DNA from: ARK-15 sp038880255
GTDB lineage: Archaea; Thermoplasmatota; Thermoplasmata; Thermoplasmatales; ARK-15
Direction: 5' to 3'
Assembly: GCA_038880255.1 (NCBI GenBank)
Contig: JAVZSA010000012.1
Location: forward strand, 1 to 36,563
Length of the DNA: 36,563 bases
Shown here: positions 7,553-16,143 of the stretch, piece after piece
Layout of the letters: every line of letters starts with the position of its first letter
Numbering within the stretch: the first letter of the stretch is position 1
The notes under the pieces: generated by a model
Seen by the model: only the letters and a program-made list of their open reading frames with translations
Told to the model about the DNA's origin: nothing
Database searches by the model: none
Made by a program: the position numbers and the translations under genes

Positions 7553-8814
7553 ACTTTAAGCACCTTCCTTACATTCTGAAGTGCATTATATAGAGCATCT
7601 ATATCATCCCTATCATTGTAAATGTAAAAACTCGCCCTTGATGTGGCAGGTATACTTAATCTTTCCATTAGAGGCTGTGCACAGTGATGGCCAGATCTTA
7701 CCATTACTGAACTCATATCAAGAATTGTAGCCACATCATGTGGATGTATCATAATCCCCTCATTTTTTAAAATTTCAGAAATCTGCCTTGATTTAATGTT
7801 CTTAAAATTAAAGGAAATCACACCACCCCTCTTTTCAGGATCTTTAGGTCCATAGATTATTAGATCATCAAAATCTTCAAACTTTTTTAATGAATAGGAA
7901 ACCAACTCTTTTTCATGTTCCCTCACATTTTCCATCCCAATGGAATTTAAATAATCAATAGCAGCACCTAATCCCACTGCACCCTCCACATTGGGGGTAC
8001 CTGCCTCAAACTTTAAAGGTACATCTGCCCATGTTGAGCCATAGGTATGTACCTCTTTGATCATTTCTCCTCCACCCATAAATGGATCCATAGAATCAAG
8101 TAATTCTTTTTTACCGAATAAAACACCAATACCCATAGGTCCAAGCATTTTATGCCCAGAAAATGCCAAAAAATCAGCATCTATTTTTTCAACATTTACA
8201 GGCATATGGGGAACTGATTGTGCTCCATCAACTATAAATATTGATCCATTATCATGTGCAATCTTTCCAATTTCCTTCACGTCATTAATTGTTCCAAGAA
8301 CGTTTGAAACATGTGTCACTGTTACAATCTTTGTCTTCTTATTTACTTTTGATAGTAAGTCATCCATATTGAGTGTCCCATCTTGATTTATATCAGAAAA
8401 TATTAACTTTATACCCTTTTTCTTCAGGAATTGCCAGGGAACAATATTTGAATGATGTTCCATTATTGTTGTAAGTATTTCATCTCCTTCCTTTAAAAAT
8501 TTATTACCATAACTATAGGCTATAAGGTTCAACGCCTCAGTTGTATTTCTCACAAAAACTATTGAATCCTCCTTTGCTCCAATAAATTCCCCCACTTTTT
8601 TTCTTGATTTTTCATAAAGTTCTGTAGCTTCTTCACTTAAACTATAGATACCTCTGTGAACATTCGCATTGTAATTCTCATAATAATTTACAATTGCATC
8701 AATAACAATCTTAGGTTTTTGTGATGTTGCGGTACTATCAAGATATACCGCCCTTTTTCCCCTAATATTTCTTTTTAGAATTGGAAAATCCTCTCTAATT
8801 TTTTTAACATCCAT
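7549..8814 (-). CDS. sufS: SufS-type cysteine desulfurase
   Basis: This PLP enzyme takes sulfur from cysteine for cluster assembly. Using ATG at 8814 gives 421 residues, with the PLP lysine K222 in FSGHKMLGPMG and the catalytic C378 in RSGHHCAQP, the group II (SufS-like) arrangement. Other markers are YLDSTATSQKP, the NVHRGIYSLS loop and TIMEHHSNIVPW. An in-frame GTG at 8820 overlaps the sufD stop (GTGA). I prefer the ATG because GGTGA precedes it closely and it matches the usual N-terminus DVKKIREDFPIL, but the alternative remains possible. It lies between sufD and sufU in one operon. Confidence 0.96.
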   Translation of the reverse strand: MDVKKIREDFPILKRNIRGKRAVYLDSTATSQKPKIVIDAIVNYYENYNANVHRGIYSLSEEATELYEKSRKKVGEFIGAKEDSIVFVRNTTEALNLIAYSYGNKFLKEGDEILTTIMEHHSNIVPWQFLKKKGIKLIFSDINQDGTLNMDDLLSKVNKKTKIVTVTHVSNVLGTINDVKEIGKIAHDNGSIFIVDGAQSVPHMPVNVEKIDADFLAFSGHKMLGPMGIGVLFGKKELLDSMDPFMGGGEMIKEVHTYGSTWADVPLKFEAGTPNVEGAVGLGAAIDYLNSIGMENVREHEKELVSYSLKKFEDFDDLIIYGPKDPEKRGGVISFNFKNIKSRQISEILKNEGIMIHPHDVATILDMSSVMVRSGHHCAQPLMERLSIPATSRASFYIYNDRDDIDALYNALQNVRKVLKV

Positions 8815-8816
8815 TT

Positions 8817-10022
8817 TCACTCACCATATACTAAGTATCTAATACCTTCATATATTAGTATTTGCCTCACGACAGGATCGAGGAAGCCTTCAACAATGAG
8901 ATTTTTTGATTCATTTTCATCGATACCTCTTGTTTGAACATAAAAGAGTTGATCATAATCCAAATTTGTTATTGAAGCTGAATGCCTTGCTTGAGAGCCA
9001 TTACCTTCAATTTCAAGAAATGGCAACGCATTACTTTTTGCATTTTTATTTAAGAGAAGTGAATTGCCTGAAAAGTATGCATTTGAATCAATAGAATTTT
9101 TTGAAACATTTATCTTTCCCCTCATAACTGCTCTTGATGAATCGTTTAATGCAGCCCTTATATCAGCTTCACTTTTAGTATTATTTGCCAAGTGATATAT
9201 ATTTGTAGCAATATCATAGTGTTCATTATCCTTTCCAATTAATGCCCCCCTATGAAGCAATTTTGAATTGTCCCCATTAAGTGTAGCATTAGTTACCATT
9301 ATTCCATTTTTAAGATTTTTTAATGCATAATACCATTCATCCTGAGAATTTTCCTCAATGACTGAATTTTTTATTGATATTATTTGTGAATTTTTGCCAT
9401 TGATCATTGTAAGATGTTTCAATGAAGAATTTTTTCCAATATTAATATAAGTTTCCTCAAGACCTCTAAATCCCTCCTGAGAATTAGTCGATTCAACAAA
9501 TTGCATATGAGAATTTGACCCAATAATAAAAATATCCCTTTTTACAATTGGGCTTTTAGGATATATAACTTTAAATTTCATTACCCTTTCGCAGCTTCTA
9601 AACACGGGTACTTTTACAAAAATTCCAGTTGACCAAATTGCATTTGAAATTGCAGACCATTCATCTTTAGGTTTATCAAGTGAGTTCTTTATTTCTTCAG
9701 GAAATTCCTTTAATGCATCATAAATTGTAATCATTTTTGTATGTTTTAAGGATGTTGTTTTTATTTCCAATTCCTCATCCTTTGTGAAGTCAATGACAAA
9801 ATAATCATTCTCTTCTTTGAATATAGCCCCAGTTGGACTTTCAAATGATTCCTCTATAAAGGATTCATCCACCTGAGTATATCTTCTTTCAATTGGCGAA
9901 TCAGAAATTCTTTTCTCTTTAAAAGAAATAAATTCCTTATAATTTTTTAATCTCAATTCAGTAAGCCAATTTGGTTCATTTTTTGATTTTGAAAATCTTT
10001 CAATTAATTGTTCAATATTCAT
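8817..10022 (-). CDS. sufD: SufD, Fe-S assembly scaffold component
   Basis: This 401-residue protein is the SufB paralogue that completes the SufBC2D complex. The C-terminal signature reads ARHSASITNLDYDQLFYVQ, then TRGIDENESKNLIVEGFLD; the histidine in RHSASI matches the one required in SufD. The N-terminus (EPNWLTELRLKNYKEF) matches the helical entry of SufB/SufD proteins, and the centre is the expected beta-helix. It overlaps sufB by ATGA. The lower conservation relative to sufB and the position in the operon both favour SufD over a second SufB. Confidence 0.93.
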   Translation of the reverse strand: MNIEQLIERFSKSKNEPNWLTELRLKNYKEFISFKEKRISDSPIERRYTQVDESFIEESFESPTGAIFKEENDYFVIDFTKDEELEIKTTSLKHTKMITIYDALKEFPEEIKNSLDKPKDEWSAISNAIWSTGIFVKVPVFRSCERVMKFKVIYPKSPIVKRDIFIIGSNSHMQFVESTNSQEGFRGLEETYINIGKNSSLKHLTMINGKNSQIISIKNSVIEENSQDEWYYALKNLKNGIMVTNATLNGDNSKLLHRGALIGKDNEHYDIATNIYHLANNTKSEADIRAALNDSSRAVMRGKINVSKNSIDSNAYFSGNSLLLNKNAKSNALPFLEIEGNGSQARHSASITNLDYDQLFYVQTRGIDENESKNLIVEGFLDPVVRQILIYEGIRYLVYGE

Positions 10023-11434
10023 CCGGTTCCCCCCAATTCTGAGATTTTGAGCCTAATAAGTCTATTAAGTTCAAGTGAGAATTCAAGAGGTATTTCCTTC
10101 ATAACATTGTCCAAAAAACCAAGTACAATCATTGACCTTGCTTCATCATCTGTTAACCCTCTACTCATCATATAAAAGATTTGTTCATCACCTATCCTAC
10201 CTGCTGTTGCCTCATGTGTGACGGTTGAACTTTCCTCATAAACCTCATTATGAGGGAATGTGAAATTCCTGGAATTTTTGTCCAAAATTAGGGCATCACA
10301 CTGAACATGGGAAACGGAGTTTACAGATCCTTTAGGTATTCTAATTAAACTTCTAAAAACTGTTGTGCCACCAGTTAAACTTATACTTTTTGAAATCACC
10401 TTAGATGTAGTTCTTGGTGCTAAATGCAGAACCTTTGATCCATTATCCTTCCATGTATTGTTTGATGCAAGCGAAATTGAAAGATGTGATGCTGATGCAT
10501 TCTCACCAACAAGATATGAAGATGGATATAGCATTGTTATCTTTGATCCTAAAGATCCACTTACCCATTCCATCCTTCCATTTTTTTCTACTCTTGCTCT
10601 CTCTGTACTCAAATTTAGAATATCATTACTCCAGTTTTGTACTGTTGTGAACTTTACATGGGCATTTTCCTTAACATAAACCTCAACAACAGCACTATGA
10701 AGTGAAGTAATATTATAAATTGGTGCAGTACATCCTTCAATATAACTTACATAACTACCCTTTTCAGCTATTATTATTGTATGTTCAAATTGTCCTTCCT
10801 TCTGCATATTCATTCTAAAATATGTCATAAGGGGAAGATCTATATGCACATTTTCTGGAACATATATAAAGCTACCACCACTCCAAACAGCACCATTTAA
10901 TGCAGAAAATTTACTATCCATTACAGGAACAATCTTGAAAAAATACTCTTTAAAAAGATCTGGATATTTCTTAAGGGCAGAATCAGAATCTAGAAAAATA
11001 ACTCCCTTTTCCTCAAGTTGTTTCTTTATATTTGCGTAAACCCCTTCAGAATCGAGTTGTGCCACAGAACCGCTCAAATATTTTCTTTCCATTTCAGGAA
11101 CGCCAAGTTTTTCATATGTTTCCCTTATTTCAGGTGGAAGTTCCTCCCAACTTCTTGCTTTGATTTCATCCGGTAAAACATAATACCTAATTTTATCAAA
11201 ATTTAAATCCAGTGGGGGCCCCCAATTTGGCATTGGTTTAGCATTAAATATTTCAAGAGCCCTTAATCTGAATCTTTTCATCCAATCAGGTTCTCTCTTT
11301 ATTTCGGAAATTTCTTCCACTATGGATCTATTTAAGCCTTCTTCAAATATGTGTGGATATTTTGCCCTAGTTATGAAATTACTACCATTATCCTTTTTTT
11401 CTAAAATCTCCTTTAACTGTTCATCTTTATCCAT
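10019..11434 (-). CDS. sufB: SufB, Fe-S assembly scaffold
   Basis: SufB (471 residues) is the core scaffold on which the cluster is built. Recognisable blocks are EPDWMKRFRLRALEIF, FDKIRYYV, ENVHIDLPLMTYFRMN, IEGCTAPIY and VEVYVKENAHVKFTTVQNWS. The C-terminal block reads VTHEATAGRIGDEQIFYMMS, followed by RGLTDDEARSMIVLGFLD. Its start lies 22 bp inside the end of sufC, with AAGGGAT upstream of the ATG, so expression is coupled to sufC. Length and motif order are normal for the family. Confidence 0.97.
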   Translation of the reverse strand: MDKDEQLKEILEKKDNGSNFITRAKYPHIFEEGLNRSIVEEISEIKREPDWMKRFRLRALEIFNAKPMPNWGPPLDLNFDKIRYYVLPDEIKARSWEELPPEIRETYEKLGVPEMERKYLSGSVAQLDSEGVYANIKKQLEEKGVIFLDSDSALKKYPDLFKEYFFKIVPVMDSKFSALNGAVWSGGSFIYVPENVHIDLPLMTYFRMNMQKEGQFEHTIIIAEKGSYVSYIEGCTAPIYNITSLHSAVVEVYVKENAHVKFTTVQNWSNDILNLSTERARVEKNGRMEWVSGSLGSKITMLYPSSYLVGENASASHLSISLASNNTWKDNGSKVLHLAPRTTSKVISKSISLTGGTTVFRSLIRIPKGSVNSVSHVQCDALILDKNSRNFTFPHNEVYEESSTVTHEATAGRIGDEQIFYMMSRGLTDDEARSMIVLGFLDNVMKEIPLEFSLELNRLIRLKISELGGTG

Positions 11435-12165
11435 TCATATCCCTTCTCTTCTATTTCAATTGCCAAACTATAATTACCTGTCATTACAATTTTTCCATCA
11501 ATCATAACATGTACGATTTCAGGGGTGAGATACTTTAATATTCTTTGATAATGTGTAATGAGAAGTACTCCCATTTTTGGTTCTGTAAATATCGTATCCT
11601 TTAATGATCTTGCCACTGCCTCAAGGGCATCAACATCTAGACCAGAATCTATTTCATCTATTACAGCAATTTTTGGCCTTATTAATGACATCTGAAGTAT
11701 TTCAGATTTTTTTCTTTCACCTCCTGAAAACCCCTCATTAACACCCCTACTTAATAAGGAAGTATCCATATTCAATAACCTTGCCTTTGATTGAACAAAT
11801 TTAATAAATTCTTGAAAGCTCGTACTATCGTTAGGAAAGTGTGCAAGATATGAGGATCTAAGAAATGAAAATAATTTTACTCCCTGTAACTCTATTGGGT
11901 TTTGAAATGTAAGAAAGAGACCCCTTTTTGATCTTTCATAGGGTGGGAGTTGCGTAATATCCTCACCATTTAGAATTATACTACCCTCAATAATTTTATA
12001 CCTTTTATCCCCCATTATTACCCTAGATAATGTTGTTTTCCCAGACCCATTTGGACCCATTAAAGCGTGGAGTTCCCCCTGTTTAATATTTAAAGAAACA
12101 CCCTTAAGTATCTCCTTTCCCTCTATCTCTGCTCGTAGATTTTTGATTTCAAGATAAAAACTCAT
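11413..12165 (-). CDS. sufC: SufC ATPase of the SufBCD complex
   Basis: This 250-residue soluble ABC ATPase drives conformational change in SufBCD. Walker A is GPNGSGKT (residues 37-44), the signature SGGERKKSEIL, and Walker B IAVIDEIDSGLD. The basic KK after the signature and the EIDSGLD end are typical of SufC rather than of transport ATPases. It is the first gene of the operon. No ribosome site precedes the ATG, and a TATA-like element sits about 27 bp upstream, which fits a leaderless transcript. Confidence 0.97.
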   Translation of the reverse strand: MSFYLEIKNLRAEIEGKEILKGVSLNIKQGELHALMGPNGSGKTTLSRVIMGDKRYKIIEGSIILNGEDITQLPPYERSKRGLFLTFQNPIELQGVKLFSFLRSSYLAHFPNDSTSFQEFIKFVQSKARLLNMDTSLLSRGVNEGFSGGERKKSEILQMSLIRPKIAVIDEIDSGLDVDALEAVARSLKDTIFTEPKMGVLLITHYQRILKYLTPEIVHVMIDGKIVMTGNYSLAIEIEEKGYEWIKMNS

Positions 12166-12183
12166 GGGTGTTTCTTATATCTT

Positions 12184-12200
12184 TTAAAATATAAATATTT
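12184..12200 (-). promoter_or_regulatory. TATA-like promoter element of the suf operon
   Basis: Read on the minus strand the element is AAATATTTATATTTTAA, centred about 27 bp before the sufC ATG. Only 40 bp separate sufC from the end of the next minus-strand gene, so this is the sole room for a dedicated promoter. No regulator-binding repeat is evident. Confidence 0.5.
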
Positions 12201-12205
12201 TGTAA

Positions 12206-12532
12206 CTATTTTTTCACCTCCGAAAAAAGCAGGGCTGATAACATCATTATAATTGCATAAAATAGAGGATATATTATTAACAATATAATTCCAGGTATTC
12301 CTATTGCATTACCAATTATATTTGAAAGATCCATAAGTTTTTGATTTGGATAAATTACATAAATTGAAATTGTGGAAATGCCTATTAGAAAACCAGCAAC
12401 TCCAGCTAATTTTAATCTTAATTTATAAAGTGGGATGGATGCAAAAATCCCTGTCCAGGCATAGGGTATAAATATTATAAAAATATAGGCCATTATTATA
12501 GAAATCATTATTAGTAATTTATTGATAGACAA
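12206..12532 (-). CDS. Small membrane protein with TTG start, downstream of the acylase gene
   Basis: The 108 residues hold three predicted membrane helices at about 7-28, 40-60 and 75-103, with a lysine-rich C-terminal end (SEVKK). I recognise no family. The start is TTG at 12530-12532. It is backed by a very strong ribosome site, AAGGAGGTGG, ending about 8 bases upstream, and no in-frame ATG or GTG lies nearby. The site and start lie inside the acylase coding region, overlapping its end by 14 bp. The two are thus probably made together, which suggests an accessory role for the secreted acylase or its membrane environment; that is inference. Confidence 0.72.
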   Translation of the reverse strand: MSINKLLIMISIIMAYIFIIFIPYAWTGIFASIPLYKLRLKLAGVAGFLIGISTISIYVIYPNQKLMDLSNIIGNAIGIPGIILLIIYPLFYAIIMMLSALLFSEVKK

Positions 12533-14981
12533 TGTGCACCACCTCCTTTATTGAAGTAAGGTCGTAATATTCATGAGAATACCATGTATTGAATTGATTG
12601 CTATAATAATAACTCAATATATTATCACTAGGACCTCCAGGGAATACGCCTAAAAATAGATTAATACCTGGACAAGAAATTTCCCTAAGTGAAGAACTAA
12701 CTGTAACATAAGGCTCAGGTACAGTTAGTGCATATGGTACATCACCTACACTTAAAGTGTTACCATCACCATAGAATTCAACTGGGCCTATTGAAAAAGC
12801 AGAATTACCTGTTATACTTTCCAAAATTAAATAATGGACATTGCCCCATTTCCAATTACTTACATTTCCAAGATGTTTTAAAAGTAATTCCACTGCCTTT
12901 GAGAATGAAGTTCTAACAAGTGAGGTAAAATTGCCATTAAACCACGTAGAATTTGGATTATTTTTTGCCAATTCAATTAACGATGTTATGAATGGAAGTG
13001 GCATAAAACTTAAATTTTTTATATTGAAAATCCTCTGGAAACTTAGATTGTAAATATAAGATAAAGTATACCAATAAACTGTTATACCAATCTGATCTGT
13101 GTATGTGGTATAATTCCAATTTTTAAGGTAATTAAATGCTAAAATTTCACTATTGTTCATATTCATGCCAGAAAGTGAGGAAATCATGTATGGTACAAGT
13201 TTCATTGCCCAATAATCTGTCAAATTTGATTGCATTGCTTTCATATCATCAATGGTAAGCCTGTGATGTGTATTCAGGTATTGATATGCTGCAAATGCTC
13301 TTCCACCAGAATCCCAAAAACCACCAATAAATGGAAATCCATATGATTTTCCCACAGTAGCCTGATTGGGTGCAAAGGCATATCCAATTTCAGGATCAAT
13401 TACCTGTGGTAGGTAATTAAATGGTATATATCCTACTGTTGAAAACTTGGAAATTGATCCATTAAGTATTGATCTACTTCCCACCACCTTCACATTTTTA
13501 CCATTCGGTAATGTTTCATTTATTAAGGGATAATTACCAGCTACTATGTAGCCCGCGTGATGTTTTGATACAAGAGCAAAATTTTGAGGTGGATATCCCC
13601 AATTTTTCAAAGCATTAACCATATCCGTATAATTATTACTACGATCAAGCCCTAGTTCGGCAATTAATACATAGCTTGGAACAGAGGCTGTCCAATTTAC
13701 ACTTAGACCAAAATTTCCCAATCTAGCAATTAATGGACCATTATTTGTCATACCTATTGAAAACTTTTTATTTTCAAGGGTAAAGTTTCTATAATAAAGT
13801 GAATGCCATGTTCCATCGTAAAGGTAATTGTTTCCATTCAATATTTCAAGGTAAACATTTGCAGAATTTCCTTCTGAAGTTGTTAATCCCCAAGAAGTAT
13901 TTTGAGTATGTCCTATCAACACACCTGGTATGCCTGCCAATGCCCATCCTGTTACATTGTAATTTGGATCAACAAGATTTATAGGTATCCAGAGTGATGG
14001 AACAAGGAGAGTAAGATGAGGATCATTTGCCATCATTGGAAATCCATATATTGAATTGTTTGCGGTAACAATCCAACTATTACTTCCTACAGATTCTTGT
14101 AATGCATGTATTTCGGGTAGCATTAATGGATCTGAAATATTTTTTAAAGCAGCAATTATAAGAGGATTAAGGTTTTTAAGAAATGTAACATTTATACCTG
14201 TAGCCCACTCCTGATACCAGTCAAGTGACCAAAGGTAATTAGGATCAATGTGCTGTTTTTCCAAATTCCATCCGTTTACTGTACCATCCCCAGGAATCAC
14301 TGTAATATTATCTGTAAAATATGGATAATATGGCCATATTTCACTTGTATTGTAAAATCCAAAATTATTATAAAAAAGTGCAGAATACAAAGGTTCGTAA
14401 ATACCCGTTGTAAGACTAAGTGTCATGTATTCTTCCCAAACAAATGTATCAAAAGGTCTCCATTGAAATGGGGAAAAGCCAGCGAGTTTAAAATAGAAAG
14501 GAGTATTACTGGAGTTTATAAAATCATTTACACCTTGGCAAAAGGCCTCTATAAGTGAATAATATTGTGGAAAATTTTCTTTATATGCAATCTCCAATTT
14601 ATAGGCATTATATGGAAGTCCTAAATAATGCATTGCCAGATCCGAATCAATATATGATGCACCAAGATACTTGCTTAGATTTCCAGAGGCTGCTAATGAT
14701 TGAATCTCCATTTGAAAAAGTCTATTACTTGCCTGATAATAACCTTCAGCTAAAAATAGATCATGATCATTTTTTGCAAAAATATGGGCCATACCTGTAC
14801 TATCAATTATAACATCAACACTTTGATAAAGGCCAGGTAGTTTAATTGTTTGTGAAGTATAATTTGATTCCTTTGTTTCCGACCAAATACCATTTACAGG
14901 ATTTAAAATAGTAAAATTCATAGAAAATACTGAAAATATAATGATTAAAACAACCAATATTGCTATCAGAATTTTTCTCAT
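12519..14981 (-). CDS. Secreted penicillin-acylase-family Ntn hydrolase
   Basis: This 820-residue protein begins with a signal peptide or anchor (MRKILIAILVVLIIIF) and is then hydrophilic with many N-x-S/T sequons, so it likely acts outside the cell. The family cleaves amide bonds in penicillins, N-acyl-homoserine lactones and other N-acylated compounds after self-cleavage. The self-processing site is visible in ESVGSNSWIV, with Gly299-Ser300 and Ser300 as the future N-terminal nucleophile of the beta chain. Also typical are DSTGMAHIFAKNDHDLFLAEGY and MMANDPHLTL. Relatives are frequent in acidophilic archaea. The natural substrate cannot be read from sequence. It is the first gene of a two-gene unit and its promoter region faces that of an MBL-fold gene. 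Confidence 0.92.
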   Translation of the reverse strand: MRKILIAILVVLIIIFSVFSMNFTILNPVNGIWSETKESNYTSQTIKLPGLYQSVDVIIDSTGMAHIFAKNDHDLFLAEGYYQASNRLFQMEIQSLAASGNLSKYLGASYIDSDLAMHYLGLPYNAYKLEIAYKENFPQYYSLIEAFCQGVNDFINSSNTPFYFKLAGFSPFQWRPFDTFVWEEYMTLSLTTGIYEPLYSALFYNNFGFYNTSEIWPYYPYFTDNITVIPGDGTVNGWNLEKQHIDPNYLWSLDWYQEWATGINVTFLKNLNPLIIAALKNISDPLMLPEIHALQESVGSNSWIVTANNSIYGFPMMANDPHLTLLVPSLWIPINLVDPNYNVTGWALAGIPGVLIGHTQNTSWGLTTSEGNSANVYLEILNGNNYLYDGTWHSLYYRNFTLENKKFSIGMTNNGPLIARLGNFGLSVNWTASVPSYVLIAELGLDRSNNYTDMVNALKNWGYPPQNFALVSKHHAGYIVAGNYPLINETLPNGKNVKVVGSRSILNGSISKFSTVGYIPFNYLPQVIDPEIGYAFAPNQATVGKSYGFPFIGGFWDSGGRAFAAYQYLNTHHRLTIDDMKAMQSNLTDYWAMKLVPYMISSLSGMNMNNSEILAFNYLKNWNYTTYTDQIGITVYWYTLSYIYNLSFQRIFNIKNLSFMPLPFITSLIELAKNNPNSTWFNGNFTSLVRTSFSKAVELLLKHLGNVSNWKWGNVHYLILESITGNSAFSIGPVEFYGDGNTLSVGDVPYALTVPEPYVTVSSSLREISCPGINLFLGVFPGGPSDNILSYYYSNQFNTWYSHEYYDLTSIKEVVHIVYQ

Positions 14982-15002
14982 GATTGTTTATTTAATTTCA
15001 AA

Positions 15003-15015
15003 GATATAAATATTT
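15003..15015 (-). promoter_or_regulatory. TATA-like element of the acylase gene
   Basis: The minus strand reads AAATATTTATATC, almost identical to the element before sufC, about 28 bp ahead of the ATG at 14981. No Shine-Dalgarno sequence precedes that ATG, so the mRNA is probably leaderless. Confidence 0.45.
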
Positions 15016-15109
15016 GCGAATTGAAAAAAATGTACAATTTTGAGTGATCATTTATATAATACACTTTTAAATTTTATAAATATAAAAGTAAATTTAAATC
15101 ACCTTATAG

Positions 15110-15122
15110 TTAAATATTTAAT
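15110..15122 (+). promoter_or_regulatory. TATA-like element of the MBL-fold hydrolase gene
   Basis: The sequence TTAAATATTTAAT is centred about 29 bp before the ATG at 15145. This spacing supports a leaderless start there and argues against the longer reading frame that opens at 15040. A second AT-rich TATA candidate lies at 15071-15088. Confidence 0.4.
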
Positions 15123-15144
15123 CTCAAATCCTATTCGGGATTTA

Positions 15145-16122
15145 ATGGATGAAGTTTTTGACGGAATATATAGAGTAAAAGTTCCTTTACCTAAAAGTCC
15201 TTTAAGATTTGTAAATTCATATATAATAATGGGAAACATTCCTTTAATAATTGATACTGGTTTTAATAATGATGAATCCTTTGAAGTATTAAATAATGCC
15301 ATAGAAGAACTTGGAATTAAAAACATGATGTTTTTCGTAACTCATATTCATGCAGATCACATTGGTTTAATAGGTAGGTATTTGAATAACTCAGGCATTT
15401 TTATTTCTCAGGAAGAATACAAAATAATTGAGGAATCTTCAAGTTCAAACGATTATTGGATTAAAATGAATGAATATTTAATAAAGAATGGTTTTCCTAA
15501 AGAAGAGTTAGAGCTTGCATTTAATTCTCTCAATAAAATATTTATTGGAACTTATCCTAATTTACTTTCTATGAAATTTTTGCCAATGAAAGAAGAAGAA
15601 AAAATTATTGTGAATGGAATGAATTTTTCAGTAATAAATACACCAGGGCATTCGCCAGGTCACGCTTGTCTTTATAACAATGAAAATGGTATAATATTTT
15701 CTGGTGATCATATATTATTTACGATTACTCCAAATATTACTTGGTGGCCAAGTATGGAAGACTCACTCAAAAATTATATGGATTCTCTCAAAAAAATCAG
15801 GGATCTTAAAATTGAAAAAACATTTCCAGGCCATGGAGAAATGGGTGGAAATCCAAAGGTAAGAATTGAGGAAATTTTAAAACATCATGAAAAAAGACTT
15901 GAAGAAATAGTCAATGTAATGGATGGTGAACTAACACCGTACGAAATAGCATCTTCTATTCGATGGAATTTATTAAATGGGGAATGGAATATATTTCCAA
16001 AAACACAGAAATATTTTGCCTTGGGCGAAACCATAGCACATCTCGTATATCTGGAAAGAAAAAATATTGTTAGAAAATCTGAAAGGAATGGTATTATTTA
16101 TTATAAAAAAACTCTTAAATAA
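15145..16122 (+). CDS. MBL-fold metallohydrolase with C-terminal winged-helix-like region
   Basis: This is a 325-residue metallo-beta-lactamase-fold hydrolase. The zinc motif THIHADHIG gives H67, H69, D71 and H72; further ligands lie in NTPGHSPGHA, FSGDHILF and FPGHGEMGG. The C-terminal part (RLEEIVNVMDGELTPYEIAS, then AHLVYLERKNIVRKSERNGI) resembles the winged-helix tail of LACTB2-like hydrolases, some of which act on RNA. The frame is open from 15040, but I start at 15145 because the preceding 35 residues have no family counterpart and a promoter element fits. It lies 21 bp before the aminotransferase gene. The substrate is not identifiable. Confidence 0.87.
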   Translation: MDEVFDGIYRVKVPLPKSPLRFVNSYIIMGNIPLIIDTGFNNDESFEVLNNAIEELGIKNMMFFVTHIHADHIGLIGRYLNNSGIFISQEEYKIIEESSSSNDYWIKMNEYLIKNGFPKEELELAFNSLNKIFIGTYPNLLSMKFLPMKEEEKIIVNGMNFSVINTPGHSPGHACLYNNENGIIFSGDHILFTITPNITWWPSMEDSLKNYMDSLKKIRDLKIEKTFPGHGEMGGNPKVRIEEILKHHEKRLEEIVNVMDGELTPYEIASSIRWNLLNGEWNIFPKTQKYFALGETIAHLVYLERKNIVRKSERNGIIYYKKTLK

Positions 16123-16143
16123 TTAATAACATTTTCTAATTCA

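Noticed and set aside
8057..8386. Plus-strand frame antisense to sufS
   Set aside because: It lies wholly inside a well-conserved enzyme gene and its translation shows no protein-like pattern.
15040..15144. N-terminal extension of the MBL-fold hydrolase from 15040
   Set aside because: The 35 extra residues are encoded by promoter-like AT-rich DNA, do not resemble the family N-terminus, and a TATA-like element sits at the right distance before ATG 15145.
12206..16122. Penicillin acylase plus MBL-fold gene as a beta-lactam resistance module
   Set aside because: The two are divergent, the MBL protein resembles LACTB2-like hydrolases rather than beta-lactamases, and archaea lack the drug target. 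Acylase-family members act on many amides.
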